64,000 nucleotides of DNA from Sinorhizobium sp. B11 (GCA_039725955.1 CP091034.1:62001-126000), one strand, 5' to 3'. Positions 19,066-28,036 are shown, counted from the first letter of the stretch. Translations and numbers: made by a program. The notes: generated by a model not told the origin, from the sequence alone.

Positions 19066-20934
19066 CTAGAATTCTATGTCGTCGCCGGGCAGGATATCGC
19101 CCTCTTCGGATTCGGCTGCGGCAGGTGGTTTGACCTCCTCCGCCTCTTCCTCCGGCGTCGGCGCCCGCACGCGTACGTCGATGATCTTGGCGCCTGGAAA
19201 CTGGGCCAGGATCGCTGCTACGTCTGGATCCTGGCGGGCATCGCTGACGCGCTGCTCCTGCGCCTTGGTTTCCGCCTCCACCATCGTCGGTCCGCCTTCT
19301 TCGCGGCTGGTGCTGACGATCCAATGGATGCCGGTCCATTCCTTGAGCTTGACGGCAAGCTCGTTGAGCAACGTGCCTGGAGCTCCCTCGGTGAGGTTCA
19401 CATCCAGCCGGCCGGGCTCGATCCGCACTGGCCGTACGAAGTTGCGCACCAGCGCCTTCAGTTTGACGTCGCGCCTTTCGGCAGCGAGATCGACGATGTC
19501 GCTGATCGAATTGACCCGCACGACCGGCTTCGGCGCTTCTGCCGGCTTCGTCTCGACGCGGCCGACGCTCTGCGGTTCGGGATTAGGCACGGCCCGCAGC
19601 ATGGCGGTCGGCCCCGAGGGCTGAGGCCGCGGCGCAGGCTCCGGAGCCCGTGCCGTTACGTTCGTCTGGTAGGGAACGCGCGTGCCGCCGCCATTGCCCG
19701 AAGGCGCAGGTGAGGACGGACGTGGCGCACCATTTTCAGTGGAAAATTCGGCGAGCCGGCGTGCTGCATCTTCGGGGGCGGGCAGATGCGCTGCATGCGC
19801 AAGCCGGATAAGCACCATCTCGGCAGCACCCGCCGTGCGCGACGAGTTTTCCGCCTCCGGAATGCCCTTCAGCAGCATCTGCCAGATGCGCGAAAGCGTG
19901 GTAACCGCCACACCCTGGGCGAATTCCGCCGCCTTGGTGCGCTCGACTTCGCTGAGCGAGGGGTCGTTTGCGGCATCAGGCACATATTTCAGCCGCGTGA
20001 CCAGATGCGTGAAATCGGCGAGATCCGTCAGCACCACGACCGGGTTCGCGCCGGCCTCGTACTGGCTCTGGAATTCATTGAGCGCGTTTGCGACGTCGCC
20101 GCGCACGATATGCTGGAAGAGATCGACGATGCGGGCGCGGTCCGCAAGGCCGAGCATGCCGCGCACGGCTTCCGCCTGCACAACGCCGCCGCCATGGGCA
20201 ATTGCCTGGTCCATCAGCGACAGGCCGTCGCGGGCAGAGCCTTCCGCGGCGCGTGCGATCATCGCCAGCGCATCCGGTTCCGCCTCGATGCCTTCCTTGG
20301 CAGCGATCGTCGAAAACAGGCCGACGAGATCGGAAGCGCTGATGCGGCGCAGGTCGAAGCGCTGGCAGCGCGAGAGAACGGTGATCGGAACCTTGCGGAT
20401 TTCCGTCGTCGCGAAGATGAATTTCACATGCTCCGGCGGCTCTTCGAGCGTCTTCAACAATCCGTTGAAGGCTGCCGTCGAGAGCATGTGCACTTCGTCG
20501 ATGATATAGACCTTGAAGCGGGCCGAGACCGGCCGGTAGCGCACCTGCTCGATGATCTCTCGGATGTCGTCGATGCCGGTATGCGAGGCGGCGTCCATCT
20601 CGATCACGTCGACATGGCGACCTTCCATGATCGCCTGGCAATGTTCGCCGGGCACGCGAAGGTCGATCGTCGGCTTGTCGATGTCGGCCGTCTTGTAGTT
20701 CAGAGCGCGGGCCAGAATGCGCGCTGTCGTCGTCTTGCCCACCCCGCGAACACCGGTCAGCATGTAGGCCTGCGCGATGCGGCCTGTTTCAAAGGCGTTG
20801 GTGAGCGTGCGGACCATCGGCTCCTGGCCGACCATCAGGTCCGTGAAATCCTTGGGGCGGTATTTGCGTGCCAGCACCCGGTATCCGGTGCCCGTCGAGG
20901 CGGCATCTTGTGATTGTCGCTCGGTGTCGCTCAT
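19066..20934 (-). CDS. dnaX: DNA polymerase III subunit gamma/tau
   Basis: This is the ATPase subunit of the clamp loader, and tau also tethers the core polymerases. The 622-residue protein has the DnaX N-terminus ([20 protein letters not shown]), Walker A (GVRGVGKTT, 61-69), Walker B (IIDEVHMLS), and sensor 1 [16 protein letters not shown] Pro-rich linker and a tau-like C-terminal domain ending in an acidic tail follow. The zinc module looks degenerate: where E. coli DnaX has four cysteines only the Cys in GEHCQAI is clear. The ATG at 20934 fits the family; an extension to 21084 would run through the SRP RNA gene. Confidence 0.95.
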   Translation of the reverse strand: MSDTERQSQDAASTGTGYRVLARKYRPKDFTDLMVGQEPMVRTLTNAFETGRIAQAYMLTGVRGVGKTTTARILARALNYKTADIDKPTIDLRVPGEHCQAIMEGRHVDVIEMDAASHTGIDDIREIIEQVRYRPVSARFKVYIIDEVHMLSTAAFNGLLKTLEEPPEHVKFIFATTEIRKVPITVLSRCQRFDLRRISASDLVGLFSTIAAKEGIEAEPDALAMIARAAEGSARDGLSLMDQAIAHGGGVVQAEAVRGMLGLADRARIVDLFQHIVRGDVANALNEFQSQYEAGANPVVVLTDLADFTHLVTRLKYVPDAANDPSLSEVERTKAAEFAQGVAVTTLSRIWQMLLKGIPEAENSSRTAGAAEMVLIRLAHAAHLPAPEDAARRLAEFSTENGAPRPSSPAPSGNGGGTRVPYQTNVTARAPEPAPRPQPSGPTAMLRAVPNPEPQSVGRVETKPAEAPKPVVRVNSISDIVDLAAERRDVKLKALVRNFVRPVRIEPGRLDVNLTEGAPGTLLNELAVKLKEWTGIHWIVSTSREEGGPTMVEAETKAQEQRVSDARQDPDVAAILAQFPGAKIIDVRVRAPTPEEEAEEVKPPAAAESEEGDILPGDDIEF

Positions 20935-20946
20935 CGCCCTGCTTGT

Positions 20947-20962
20947 GCCCGGAAAGCCGGGC
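20947..20962 (-). other. Hairpin between ffs and dnaX
   Basis: A perfect six-pair repeat (GCCCGG / CCGGGC) with a four-base loop lies 12 bases before the dnaX ATG and after the SRP RNA. No T run follows. It may be the SRP RNA 3' processing or terminator stem, or it may shape dnaX translation. Confidence 0.5.
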
Positions 20963-20977
20963 TTCTTGGAAGAGAAG

Positions 20978-21078
20978 GTGGGAGGCTGGCACGATGACCC
21001 GTGCCGGGGCTCGTTAGGGCTGCTTCCTTCCGGACCTGACCCGGTTGGCGAGTGGCTCGTCCACCACCAACCTCCCGG
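20978..21078 (-). ncRNA. ffs: Bacterial small signal recognition particle RNA (4.5S RNA)
   Basis: The minus strand contains the nearly invariant SRP loop core GGTCAGGTCCGGAAGGAAGC at about 21020-21043. Flanking arms pair to close a long hairpin: GGGAGGTTGG near 21076 with CCAGCCTCCC near 20980. This RNA binds Ffh to target nascent membrane proteins. The ends are estimated from the pairing arms. It lies just before dnaX, a common location in alphaproteobacteria. Confidence 0.93.
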
Positions 21079-21084
21079 ATGCAC

Positions 21085-21113
21085 ATATCGGCAAAATCCT
21101 CATCAAAAGCAAG
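21085..21113 (-). promoter_or_regulatory. Promoter of ffs
   Basis: The minus strand reads CTTGCT, 17 bases, then CGATAT, close to the rhizobial consensus CTTGAC-N17-CTATAT. The expected start is about 21078, at the base of the SRP RNA stem. The two observations support each other. Confidence 0.7.
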
Positions 21114-21164
21114 CCAAGCTCCAAAAAAACTGCTAGTCCATTGGAAAACATGAGGAGAATGCCT

Positions 21165-21575
21165 TTGAGCGATTTCGCGCTCGACCCCAGGCTCGAAAAC
21201 GACAGCACCAGCATCATGGTGGCTGGCCTGTGCGACATCAGGTTATCGAAGGACGCTCGCTGGCCCTGGCTGATCCTGGTGCCGCGCCGGGCGGATATTA
21301 CAGAGATCTTCGAACTGACGCCGCTTGATCAGGTGCTGCTGACCTTCGAGATCGAACTCGTCTCCGCAGCACTCAAAAAGGTTACGGGTGCCACGAAAAT
21401 CAATGTCGGGGCTCTTGGCAATATCGTCCGCCAGCTTCATGTTCATGTTATTGCGCGTTCCGAAGGTGATGCGAATTGGCCGGGTCCCGTCTGGGGTTTC
21501 GGTAAGGCCGAACCCTACGAGGATGCGACAAGAGACGAATTCATAGCAAAGCTGCGGGAAGCCCTTTCATCATGA
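21165..21575 (+). CDS. HIT family nucleotide hydrolase
   Basis: The 136-residue protein belongs to the histidine-triad superfamily. It has WPWLILVPRRADITEIFEL near the start and the active-site stretch NIVRQLHVHVIAR with the H-x-H pattern. Members hydrolyse Ap4A or nucleotide-phosphate bonds, but the substrate is not set by the sequence. The TTG start at 21165 is chosen because GAGGAG lies seven bases upstream and the product then starts MSDFALDPRL. ATG codons at 21150 and 21159 are alternatives. Its stop overlaps the nudC start (ATGA). Confidence 0.83.
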   Translation: MSDFALDPRLENDSTSIMVAGLCDIRLSKDARWPWLILVPRRADITEIFELTPLDQVLLTFEIELVSAALKKVTGATKINVGALGNIVRQLHVHVIARSEGDANWPGPVWGFGKAEPYEDATRDEFIAKLREALSS

Positions 21576-22531
21576 GTCATTCGCTTTTCGATTCGGATGT
21601 GCCGCATCCGGAACCCAGCAATCTCACCGCCTTTGCCGCCAACGACCTGAACCGTGACAGCGAACATCGCGATGAAGGCTCGGTCGAAAAGGCGCTTGCC
21701 CGCGATGGCACGCATATTTTCGCCTTCGCCAAGGACAAGCTGGTTCTCAAGCACGATGGCCAGGTGCTCGATCCGCTCTTTGCCCGCTATGAGTTGCAGG
21801 AGCTCAAACCGAATTGGGATGAAATCGTACTGCTCGGCTATCGCAAAACCGGCGAGCCACGCCTTGCAGTGCCCGTCGGCATTGATGTCGAGGATATGGC
21901 GAGCCAGTACAAGCCGGTCGACGGACGCTCGCTCTTCCGTGACGAGCTTGTCGACGAGATGCTGCTCGGCGAGTTCTCCCAGGCAGCAAGCCTCATTCGC
22001 TGGAATGGCGACAACCAGTTTTGCGGTCGTTGCGGCTCGGTCATGGAAATCCGTATCGGCGGCTACAAGCGGGTCTGCACCGCCTGCGAGCACATGATCT
22101 TCCCGCGGACCGATCCCGTCGTCATCATGCTCACGATCGATGAAGAGCGCGATCTCTGCCTCCTCGGTCGCAGCCCGCATTTTGCGCCGGGCATGTATTC
22201 CTGTCTGGCGGGCTTCCTGGAGCCCGGCGAGACGATCGAAAATGCCGTCCGCCGCGAGACACTGGAAGAATCCGGCATCAGGACCGGCCGCATCCGGTAT
22301 CATGCCTCTCAGCCGTGGCCGATGCCACATTCGCTGATGATCGGCTGTTATGCCGAGGCAAAGTCGCGTGATATCCATCGCGATGAGACCGAACTCGAGG
22401 ATTGCCGGTGGTTCACTCGCGAGGAAACCATCGAAATGCTGGAGCGTCCTGGCGTCAACGGCAAGGCGTCGCCGCCGAAGGGCGCGATTGCCCATCGACT
22501 TATGCGCGATTGGGTCGAGTGGAAACGGTGA
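21572..22531 (+). CDS. nudC: NAD(+) diphosphatase / NADH pyrophosphatase (Nudix)
   Basis: NudC splits NAD(H) into NMN(H) and AMP, and in E. coli also removes NAD caps from RNA. The 319-residue protein has a zinc ribbon (Cys151, Cys154, Cys169, Cys172), the Nudix box GFLEPGETIENAVRRE...LEESGI at 214-236 and the NudC-specific SQPWPMPHSLM at 246-256. All signature residues are present. It is translationally coupled to the HIT gene upstream, and both act on nucleotide pyrophosphates. Confidence 0.95.
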   Translation: MSHSLFDSDVPHPEPSNLTAFAANDLNRDSEHRDEGSVEKALARDGTHIFAFAKDKLVLKHDGQVLDPLFARYELQELKPNWDEIVLLGYRKTGEPRLAVPVGIDVEDMASQYKPVDGRSLFRDELVDEMLLGEFSQAASLIRWNGDNQFCGRCGSVMEIRIGGYKRVCTACEHMIFPRTDPVVIMLTIDEERDLCLLGRSPHFAPGMYSCLAGFLEPGETIENAVRRETLEESGIRTGRIRYHASQPWPMPHSLMIGCYAEAKSRDIHRDETELEDCRWFTREETIEMLERPGVNGKASPPKGAIAHRLMRDWVEWKR

Positions 22532-22581
22532 GTAGCGGCGGTGCGCACGGATGATCGTCACCTCTGCATGAGGATATAATC

Positions 22582-23274
22582 ATGGTCGCCCGCTCCGAAC
22601 GGCTGCTGACCCTGCTTCAGACGCTCCGGCGCTATCGGCGGCCGGTTACCGGCATCGTGTTGGCAGAGGAAACGGGCGTCAGCCTGCGCACGCTCTACCG
22701 CGATATTGCGAGCCTTCAGGCGCAGGGCGCCATGATCGAGGGCGAGGCCGGCATAGGTTACGTGCTGAAGCCCGGCTTCATGCTGCCGCCGATGATGTTT
22801 TCCGAAGAGGAGCTGGAAGCCCTGGTGCTCGGCTCCCGCTGGGTGGCGCGCGCAGCCGAGCCGCGCCTGGCCAATGCCGGCGCCGATGCGCTTGCAAAGA
22901 TCGCCGCCGTGCTGCCGCCCGACATGCGCGATATGGTCGATTCGGCCACACTTTTTGTCGGCCGCAAACGGCAGGATGAGGACAAGGCGGATGTTTCGGC
23001 CATCCGCAAGGCGATCCGCCTGGAGCGTATTCTTGAACTGCATTATGGCGACGAACAGGGTCGTGTCTCCCGTCGCCGTGTCTGGCCGTTCGCGCTCGGC
23101 TACTTCGAGCATGTGCGCATCATCATGGCATGGTGCGAACTGCGCAACGATTTCCGTCATTTCCGCACCGATCGCATCATCGATATGACGATCCACGACA
23201 CGCGTTATCCGCGTCGCCGCACCGTTCTCCTGAAAGAGTGGCGGGATACGCAGGATACTCCCATCGAGCACTAA
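22582..23274 (+). CDS. HTH-WYL domain transcriptional regulator (YafY/DeoR-like)
   Basis: The 230-residue protein has an N-terminal winged helix-turn-helix (SERLLTLLQTLRR ... GIVLAEETGVSLRTLYRDIASLQ, residues 5-46). A WYL-type ligand-sensing half follows (IRKAIRLERILELHYGDEQG ... WPFALGYFEHVRIIMAWCELRNDFRHFRTDRI). Such regulators respond to small ligands or nucleic acids. No target operon is evident. GAGG lies upstream of the ATG. Confidence 0.87.
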   Translation: MVARSERLLTLLQTLRRYRRPVTGIVLAEETGVSLRTLYRDIASLQAQGAMIEGEAGIGYVLKPGFMLPPMMFSEEELEALVLGSRWVARAAEPRLANAGADALAKIAAVLPPDMRDMVDSATLFVGRKRQDEDKADVSAIRKAIRLERILELHYGDEQGRVSRRRVWPFALGYFEHVRIIMAWCELRNDFRHFRTDRIIDMTIHDTRYPRRRTVLLKEWRDTQDTPIEH

Positions 23275-23344
23275 CGCTACTGCCATAAACTGTCAGCAGG
23301 CAGCGCTATTATCAGTACCAGTCCAGCAGGAAGGAGTACTGATC

Positions 23345-23566
23345 ATGGGAATGCCTCAAGTCGTTCAATATGCCGGCCGTCGTACTTCCGTCGAAGCCGG
23401 AAAAACCCTCCGTTCACGCCTCGTGAGCCTGTTCGCCGACAGGTTCACCGTAGCATCGTCACGCCGTCCCCGCCTTGATCTCGAGATGTTGCCGCAATGG
23501 CGCAAGCGCGATCTCGGCTTTGCGGACGGACAGGACTGGCGCGTCGGCGACGACCTCTTCCGTTAA
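23345..23566 (+). CDS. Small DUF1127-like protein
   Basis: This 73-residue basic protein has a C-terminal stretch (LPQWRKRDLGFADG) resembling the Arg-rich core of DUF1127 proteins, which are abundant in Rhizobiales and affect RNA turnover, phosphate or stress responses. The similarity is weak here, so the family call is tentative. The strong GGAAGGAG site before the ATG supports expression. A long hairpin lies about 70 bases downstream. Confidence 0.6.
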   Translation: MGMPQVVQYAGRRTSVEAGKTLRSRLVSLFADRFTVASSRRPRLDLEMLPQWRKRDLGFADGQDWRVGDDLFR

Positions 23567-23634
23567 GGTCGCACGTCGGCTTCATCGAATTTCCTCCCGG
23601 TGACGAAGCGGCGCTGTCTATAGCGCTGCATTCG

Positions 23635-23667
23635 GAAAGCTGCTGCCATTTTATGGCAGCAGCTTTC
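23635..23667 (+). other. Long perfect hairpin after the DUF1127-like gene
   Basis: A 14-bp perfect inverted repeat (GAAAGCTGCTGCCA / TGGCAGCAGCTTTC) has a five-base loop. There is no T run, so it is either a rho-assisted terminator, an mRNA stabiliser or an extragenic palindrome. Confidence 0.6.
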
Positions 23668-23701
23668 GGCCGGGCACTGTTCAACCCTGTGGAGAACTGA
23701 A

Positions 23702-24070
23702 ATGGCCAGCCCCAATCTTATTATCCTCTATGTCAAGGACCCCGCTGAAAGCGCAGCTTTCTATCGCAATATCCTGAGCCGGGAGCCGGCGGTGGAGGCC
23801 CCCAACTTCGTCGCCTTCCCGCTCGACGGCGGCTTCACTCTCGGCCTCTGGCGCCGGAGCAAGGTCGAGCCGCAACCCTCTGCCATCGGCAATCGTGGCG
23901 AGGTCGCCTTCATGGTTGACGGTGAGAATGCTGTCGCCAGGCATTACGAAGACTGGCGCAGCCGTGGCCTGCCGGTCGCCCAGGAATTGACCGAACTCGA
24001 CTTCGGCCCGACTTTCGTCGTGCTGGACCCGGATGGCCATCGCTTGCGTGTTTGTGAGCCGGATAAATAG
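23702..24070 (+). CDS. VOC (glyoxalase/bleomycin-resistance) family protein
   Basis: The 122-residue protein has the paired beta-alpha-beta-beta-beta units of the vicinal oxygen chelate fold: LIILYVKDPAESAAFYRNIL at the start and FGPTFVVLDPDGHRLRVCEP at the end, with Glu/His positions suited to metal binding. The function within this broad superfamily cannot be given. A terminator follows its stop. Confidence 0.82.
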   Translation: MASPNLIILYVKDPAESAAFYRNILSREPAVEAPNFVAFPLDGGFTLGLWRRSKVEPQPSAIGNRGEVAFMVDGENAVARHYEDWRSRGLPVAQELTELDFGPTFVVLDPDGHRLRVCEPDK

Positions 24071-24080
24071 ATGCAATTTA

Positions 24081-24113
24081 AGCCTCTCTGACGACCCGAC
24101 AGAGAGGCTTTTT
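24081..24113 (+). terminator. Intrinsic terminator of the VOC gene
   Basis: A ten-pair perfect stem (AGCCTCTCTG / CAGAGAGGCT) with a nine-base loop is followed by TTTTT. It lies eleven bases past the stop and faces pheA on the other strand. Confidence 0.9.
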
Positions 24114-24119
24114 GCATGC

Positions 24120-24974
24120 TTAGAGAAGCCCGCGCATCGGATGGCCCTTATAGACGCCAAGGATGCGGACCTTCTCGGAGAAGAAACGCAGTTCCTCCAG
24201 TGCCCGGCGCACATGCGCGTCGTTCGGGTGGCCCTCGATATCGGCATAGAACTGGGTCGCCACGAACTTGCCGCCGAGCTGGTAGCTTTCGAGCTTCGTC
24301 ATGTTGATGTTATTCGTCGCAAAGCCACCGAGTGCCTTGTAGAGGGCGGCCGGAATATTGCGGACGTTGAAGACGAAGGTGGTGACGATCTTCTCGTCGT
24401 TGGCCGAGCGTTCCGCCCATTCTTCATCGCGCGACAGCACAACAAAGCGCGTGACGTTGTTTTCCGTGTCCTCGACATTCTCCGCGATGATATCGAGACC
24501 GTAAAGATCGGCTGCAAGGCGCGGCGCGAGCGCCGCCATGGAGCGGTCGCCGGTTTCCTTGACGAGCTTTGCGGCCCCTGCCGTATCGCCGGCGATCACA
24601 GGCTTCCAACCGTTGGCGCGCACGATCTTGCGGCACTGGCCGAGCGCATGGATATGGCTGTGCACAGTGCGGATTTCATCCTTCGTCACACCCGGCAGCA
24701 CCATGAGCTGAAAGCGGATCGGCATGAAATATTCGCCGATGATGTGCAAGCGCGATTCCGGCAACAGGTGGTGGATGTCGGCGACGCGTCCCGCGATCGT
24801 GTTTTCGATCGGGATCATGCCGATGTCGGCATCCCCATTGTCGACCGCCGTGAAGGCATCCTCGAAGGTCTGACAGGGCAGAGGCTCCATCGTCGGAAAC
24901 ATGTCGCGGCTCGCCATGTCGGAATTGGCGCCGAACTCGCCCTGGAAGGCGATCCTGTTGGTCTTGATGTTCAT
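24120..24974 (-). CDS. pheA: Prephenate dehydratase
   Basis: The enzyme converts prephenate to phenylpyruvate in phenylalanine synthesis. The 284-residue monofunctional form has the PDT domain (IAFQGEFGANSDMA at the start; NNVTRFVVL with the catalytic Thr-Arg-Phe at 175-177). A C-terminal ACT domain (residues about 195-275) suggests feedback control by phenylalanine. The ESRP motif of the E. coli ACT domain appears here as ESYQ (229-232). It follows kdsB by twelve bases, so the pair is probably one operon. Confidence 0.95.
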   Translation of the reverse strand: MNIKTNRIAFQGEFGANSDMASRDMFPTMEPLPCQTFEDAFTAVDNGDADIGMIPIENTIAGRVADIHHLLPESRLHIIGEYFMPIRFQLMVLPGVTKDEIRTVHSHIHALGQCRKIVRANGWKPVIAGDTAGAAKLVKETGDRSMAALAPRLAADLYGLDIIAENVEDTENNVTRFVVLSRDEEWAERSANDEKIVTTFVFNVRNIPAALYKALGGFATNNINMTKLESYQLGGKFVATQFYADIEGHPNDAHVRRALEELRFFSEKVRILGVYKGHPMRGLL

Positions 24975-24986
24975 GAGGAAAATCCG

Positions 24987-25742
24987 TCAGTTGGCCTTCG
25001 CGGAGAGAATGCGCCGCGCCTTTTCGAGGTCGCCGGGAGTATCGACACCGAGAGGAACCGTGTCAACGATCTCGACATCGATGCGCATGCCCGCTTCGAG
25101 CGCTCTGAGCTGCTCCAGTGATTCGCGCTTTTCGAGCGTAGAAGGGCCGAGCGAGACGAAACGTTCGAGCGCTGCGCGTCGATAGGCATAGAGCCCGATA
25201 TGATGATAGAGCGGCCCGTTGCCATAGGGCGCGGTCGTTCGGGTAAAATAGAGCGCGTGCAGGCGACTGGCAGATACCGGCGAGCCAACGACTTTGACGA
25301 TATGCGGCGCGGTCTTGTCCTCGTCATTGTCGATCTCGGTCGTCAGCGTGGCGATGTCGACCGCCTCGTTTTCAAGGGGACGCAGTGCTGCGCGCACCGT
25401 CTCCGGATCGATCGTCGGCAGGTCGCCCTGGACATTGACGATGATTTTTGCCTTGCCATCAGGATCGACCTTGGTAAGCGCTTCAAAGATGCGGTCGGAA
25501 CCGGACTGATGGTCCTGGCGGGTCATGACCACCTCAAAGCCCGCAGCCGCGACGGTATCGAAAACCTGTTGGTCGTCGACGGCAATGATGACCCGGCCAA
25601 TTGCAGCTTCAGCGGCCCGTTTCGCGACCTGCACGATCATCGGCAAACCGCAAATATCGGCCAGCGGCTTGCCGGGAAGGCGGGTGGAAGTCATCCGCGC
25701 GGGGATCAGCACCAGCACGTCATGTAATTTTGAATCCGTCAT
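24987..25742 (-). CDS. kdsB: 3-deoxy-manno-octulosonate cytidylyltransferase (CMP-KDO synthetase)
   Basis: KdsB activates KDO with CTP for lipopolysaccharide inner-core synthesis. The 251-residue protein has the nucleotidyltransferase start [31 protein letters not shown] (with the metal-binding Asp), and [16 protein letters not shown]. It diverges from cycM across a 154-bp spacer. Confidence 0.95.
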   Translation of the reverse strand: MTDSKLHDVLVLIPARMTSTRLPGKPLADICGLPMIVQVAKRAAEAAIGRVIIAVDDQQVFDTVAAAGFEVVMTRQDHQSGSDRIFEALTKVDPDGKAKIIVNVQGDLPTIDPETVRAALRPLENEAVDIATLTTEIDNDEDKTAPHIVKVVGSPVSASRLHALYFTRTTAPYGNGPLYHHIGLYAYRRAALERFVSLGPSTLEKRESLEQLRALEAGMRIDVEIVDTVPLGVDTPGDLEKARRILSAKAN

Positions 25743-25896
25743 TGTTCGGGCCTTCTAATCCGGGCTGAAAAGTGGCAAAAAGTCTCACGCACAAGACCAT
25801 TTAGACAGTTGCAACGAATAGCCAAAAGACATAGGTTCCGCGCAATTTCAAGATGGTCCGGTTTCTGGTCTGCCGGCTGCAAGGGGAGCATTGCAG

Positions 25897-26469
25897 ATGA
25901 ATTCATACGTCAATACGGCCGTGGGGGCGCTGCTGGGAACGATCTTCGTTCTGATGTCTGTCTCCATCGCGTCCGAGGGGATCTTCCATTCCGAGGCGCC
26001 GGAAAAGGAAGGTTTTGCCATCGTCGCCGAAGAGGCACCCGCCGCCGGCGGTGAAGGCGCACCTGCTGCCGTTGCTGTTCCGATTGCCCAGCTTCTTGCC
26101 AGTGCCGACGCCAAGGCCGGTGAGACCGTATTCAAGAAGTGTCAGGCCTGTCATGACGGCACCAAAGGCGGACCGAACAAGGTCGGCCCGAATCTCTTTG
26201 GTGTCGTAGATCGTCCGATCGCCTCGCATGAAGGCTTTGCATATTCCTCCGCCATGAAGGATTTCTCCAAGGGCAGCAGCGAACATTGGACCTTCGAAAA
26301 CCTCAACAAGTTCCTGCTGGCACCGAAGAAGGATGTTCCGGGCACCGCCATGGGCTTTGCCGGTCTGCCGAAGGATCAGGACCGCGCCAACGTCATTCTC
26401 TATCTGCACACGCTGGCAGATTCACCGGCTCCGCTGCCGGATCCGAATGCTCCGACCGCAACGCAGTAA
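25897..26469 (+). CDS. cycM: Membrane-anchored cytochrome c, CycM type
   Basis: CycM carries electrons from the bc1 complex to aa3-type terminal oxidase in rhizobia. The 190-residue protein has an uncleaved hydrophobic N-terminal anchor (residues 8-26), an Ala/Glu/Pro-rich periplasmic linker and a class I cytochrome c domain. The heme site is CQACH (Cys82, Cys85, His86). The axial Met is probably the one in GTAMGFAG. The ATG at 25897 is chosen over the TTG at 25891 because AGGGGAG lies eight bases before it. A terminator follows. Confidence 0.93.
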   Translation: MNSYVNTAVGALLGTIFVLMSVSIASEGIFHSEAPEKEGFAIVAEEAPAAGGEGAPAAVAVPIAQLLASADAKAGETVFKKCQACHDGTKGGPNKVGPNLFGVVDRPIASHEGFAYSSAMKDFSKGSSEHWTFENLNKFLLAPKKDVPGTAMGFAGLPKDQDRANVILYLHTLADSPAPLPDPNAPTATQ

Positions 26470-26492
26470 GCAGCGACGATTTTTTCGAGAAG

Positions 26493-26519
26493 AAGCCCGG
26501 TCAAAAGCCGGGCTTTTTT
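26493..26519 (+). terminator. Intrinsic terminator of cycM
   Basis: An eight-pair perfect stem (AAGCCCGG / CCGGGCTT) with a seven-base loop is followed by a run of T. Confidence 0.9.
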
Positions 26520-26527
26520 GTTACCTT

Positions 26528-26627
26528 AAAGCATGTCGAGCAAAAGTGCAGCGAGTTTGCGATAACGACATGCTGAAAACAAAGACTTCAAGCGCGGTCA
26601 GCGAATCTGAAGGATCGCGACAGGCTT
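26528..26627. repeat. Three-armed dispersed repeat, copy A
   Basis: About 100 bases align with 49331-49433 along nearly the full length and with 27608-27680 in part. The left arm AGCATGTCG pairs with an internal CGACATGCT. The right end CGCGACAGGCTT is an inverted, diverged copy of the left end. It lies between cycM and the AEC gene and overlaps the AEC stop codon (minus strand) by two bases. Confidence 0.8.
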
Positions 26628-27573
26628 AAGCGCCGAGAATATAGGCCCAGAAGGAAACCGTGATGGCGCCGAGCGCTGTCGTCACCGTGATCGTCGACGC
26701 GGCGAGGCTGTGGCCGACGCCGAAGCGGTTGGCGATCAGCCAGGCATTCACCCCTGTCGGCACCGATGAGGTCAGCACCAGCGCCGCTGCCCATTCGTTG
26801 CTGAGACCGAAAACATGGCTTGCTGCCCACACGCAGCCGGGCAACAGCAGCAGCTTGAAGGCTGAGGTTGCGCTGGCGATCCCGACATTGCCGGAGACTC
26901 CGTATTTCTGCAGCGCCATGCCGAGCGAAATCAGAGCCGCCGGACCGGCCGTGCCGGCGATCTGCCCGACGACGGAACGGATCGTTGCCGGCATGGTCAG
27001 GCCCGAGACGTGAAAGATGGCGCCTGCCACGATGCCGATGACCAGCGGATTGTGCAGCAGGTTCAGGCCGATCTGCTTCAGGACCAGGGTCATGCTGCGG
27101 TCGCTCTTGCCGGAAATCTTGCGTTCGGCATGCTCCATCATGATTGTGCCGGCAACCATCATGATCGGCAGATGCACGGCAAGCAGGATGGAAAGGGCGA
27201 CAAGCCCTTCGCTACCCACGGTGCGCTCGACCAGCGGCAGGCCGATGAAGATATTGTTGGCAAAAGCGGAGGACACGCCGGCAAGCACGCCGATCCGCTC
27301 ATCACGCCCGAACAAACGCGTAGCGACGATGTGTCCGGCCGCCCATGTCACCGCGACGCCGGAGAAATAGACGAGCCAGAGCCGGAACGGCGACGCGCCG
27401 TGGAAGTCGGCCTCGGCGATGGTGCGGAAAAGCAGCAGGGGCACAGCGATCTTGAAGACGAATTCGCTGAGAGCATCCCCGACACTTGCGGTGAGTATTC
27501 CGACGCGGACGATCAGCCAGCCGATGAGAATGAGAAGGAAGATCGGAAGAACGTCGAAGATGATGGCTGACAT
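26626..27573 (-). CDS. AEC (auxin efflux carrier) family transporter
   Basis: The 315-residue integral membrane protein has about ten hydrophobic segments in two five-helix halves, the AEC/MdcF layout. Markers are IPIFLLILIGW-like sequence near the start, FANNIFIGLPL near 120, and SSVPTGVNAWLIANRFG near the end. Family members export or exchange organic acids and related compounds; the substrate is unknown. The start at 27573 (MSAIIFDVLP) is chosen because it begins the first helix. An extension to 27705 would read through repeat copy B. Confidence 0.85.
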   Translation of the reverse strand: MSAIIFDVLPIFLLILIGWLIVRVGILTASVGDALSEFVFKIAVPLLLFRTIAEADFHGASPFRLWLVYFSGVAVTWAAGHIVATRLFGRDERIGVLAGVSSAFANNIFIGLPLVERTVGSEGLVALSILLAVHLPIMMVAGTIMMEHAERKISGKSDRSMTLVLKQIGLNLLHNPLVIGIVAGAIFHVSGLTMPATIRSVVGQIAGTAGPAALISLGMALQKYGVSGNVGIASATSAFKLLLLPGCVWAASHVFGLSNEWAAALVLTSSVPTGVNAWLIANRFGVGHSLAASTITVTTALGAITVSFWAYILGA

Positions 27574-27607
27574 AAACTGCTGCTCTGCGCGGGGATAGAC
27601 GAGGTCT

Positions 27608-27680
27608 AAAGCATGTCGCGCAAAGGTGTACAGCGGTTTTGCGATAGCGACATACGAAAACAAAAGACAGCAAATCGCCG
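27608..27680. repeat. Three-armed dispersed repeat, copy B (short)
   Basis: AAAGCATGTCGCG, GCGGTTTTGCGATAGCGACAT and the following A-rich stretch match copies A and C. The right-hand third is missing or diverged. It lies in the leader region upstream of the AEC gene. Confidence 0.75.
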
Positions 27681-28036
27681 GCCATGACAAATGCCATGGA
27701 TGCAATATCTTTCGCGGCGCAACAAAAAAAGCGGGCTCGGCCCGCTTTTCCGCATCCGGTCCTGCCGGATAGCCGGTCGCGATGCTGCCAGTTCATCCGT
27801 GGTCAGCGTCGTCCCGGTAAGACTGGAGGGATCATCCCTCCTCTAGCCGGCCACACGAGATACCTGCATGCCGGTCTTCCTGATGCAGTTTTAGGCAGGC
27901 AAGGTGACAGCGGCGTGACGAATAAACGGCAGTTTTGCGAAGTCTTTGGAAGGTGATGTGCTGTTTAGCCTTTCAATACCGGCAAATTTCGCTAAGACCG
28001 ATTACCGGCTATCACAAATCCGGGACTTCCCATTTC
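27681..28036. other. Structured intergenic region between the AEC and PfkB genes
   Basis: No convincing protein gene is present here. The stretch holds an orphan bidirectional terminator (27722-27749). Further up are ATCCGG/CCGGAT and GGAGGGAT/ATCCCTCC hairpins (27825-27841). It may encode a minus-strand small RNA or the AEC leader. Confidence 0.5.
27722..27749. terminator. Orphan bidirectional terminator
   Basis: A perfect ten-pair stem (AAAAGCGGGC / GCCCGCTTTT) has a TCG loop. On the minus strand seven T follow; on the plus strand four. No protein gene ends beside it on either strand. Confidence 0.8.

Noticed and set aside
20935..21084. A 50-residue N-terminal extension of DnaX
   Set aside because: The extension is the SRP RNA gene read as protein. 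The family start and length fit the ATG at 20934.
23635..23667. Strong hairpin as an intrinsic terminator of the DUF1127-like gene
   Set aside because: No T run follows on either strand, so it is listed as a hairpin of unknown role instead.
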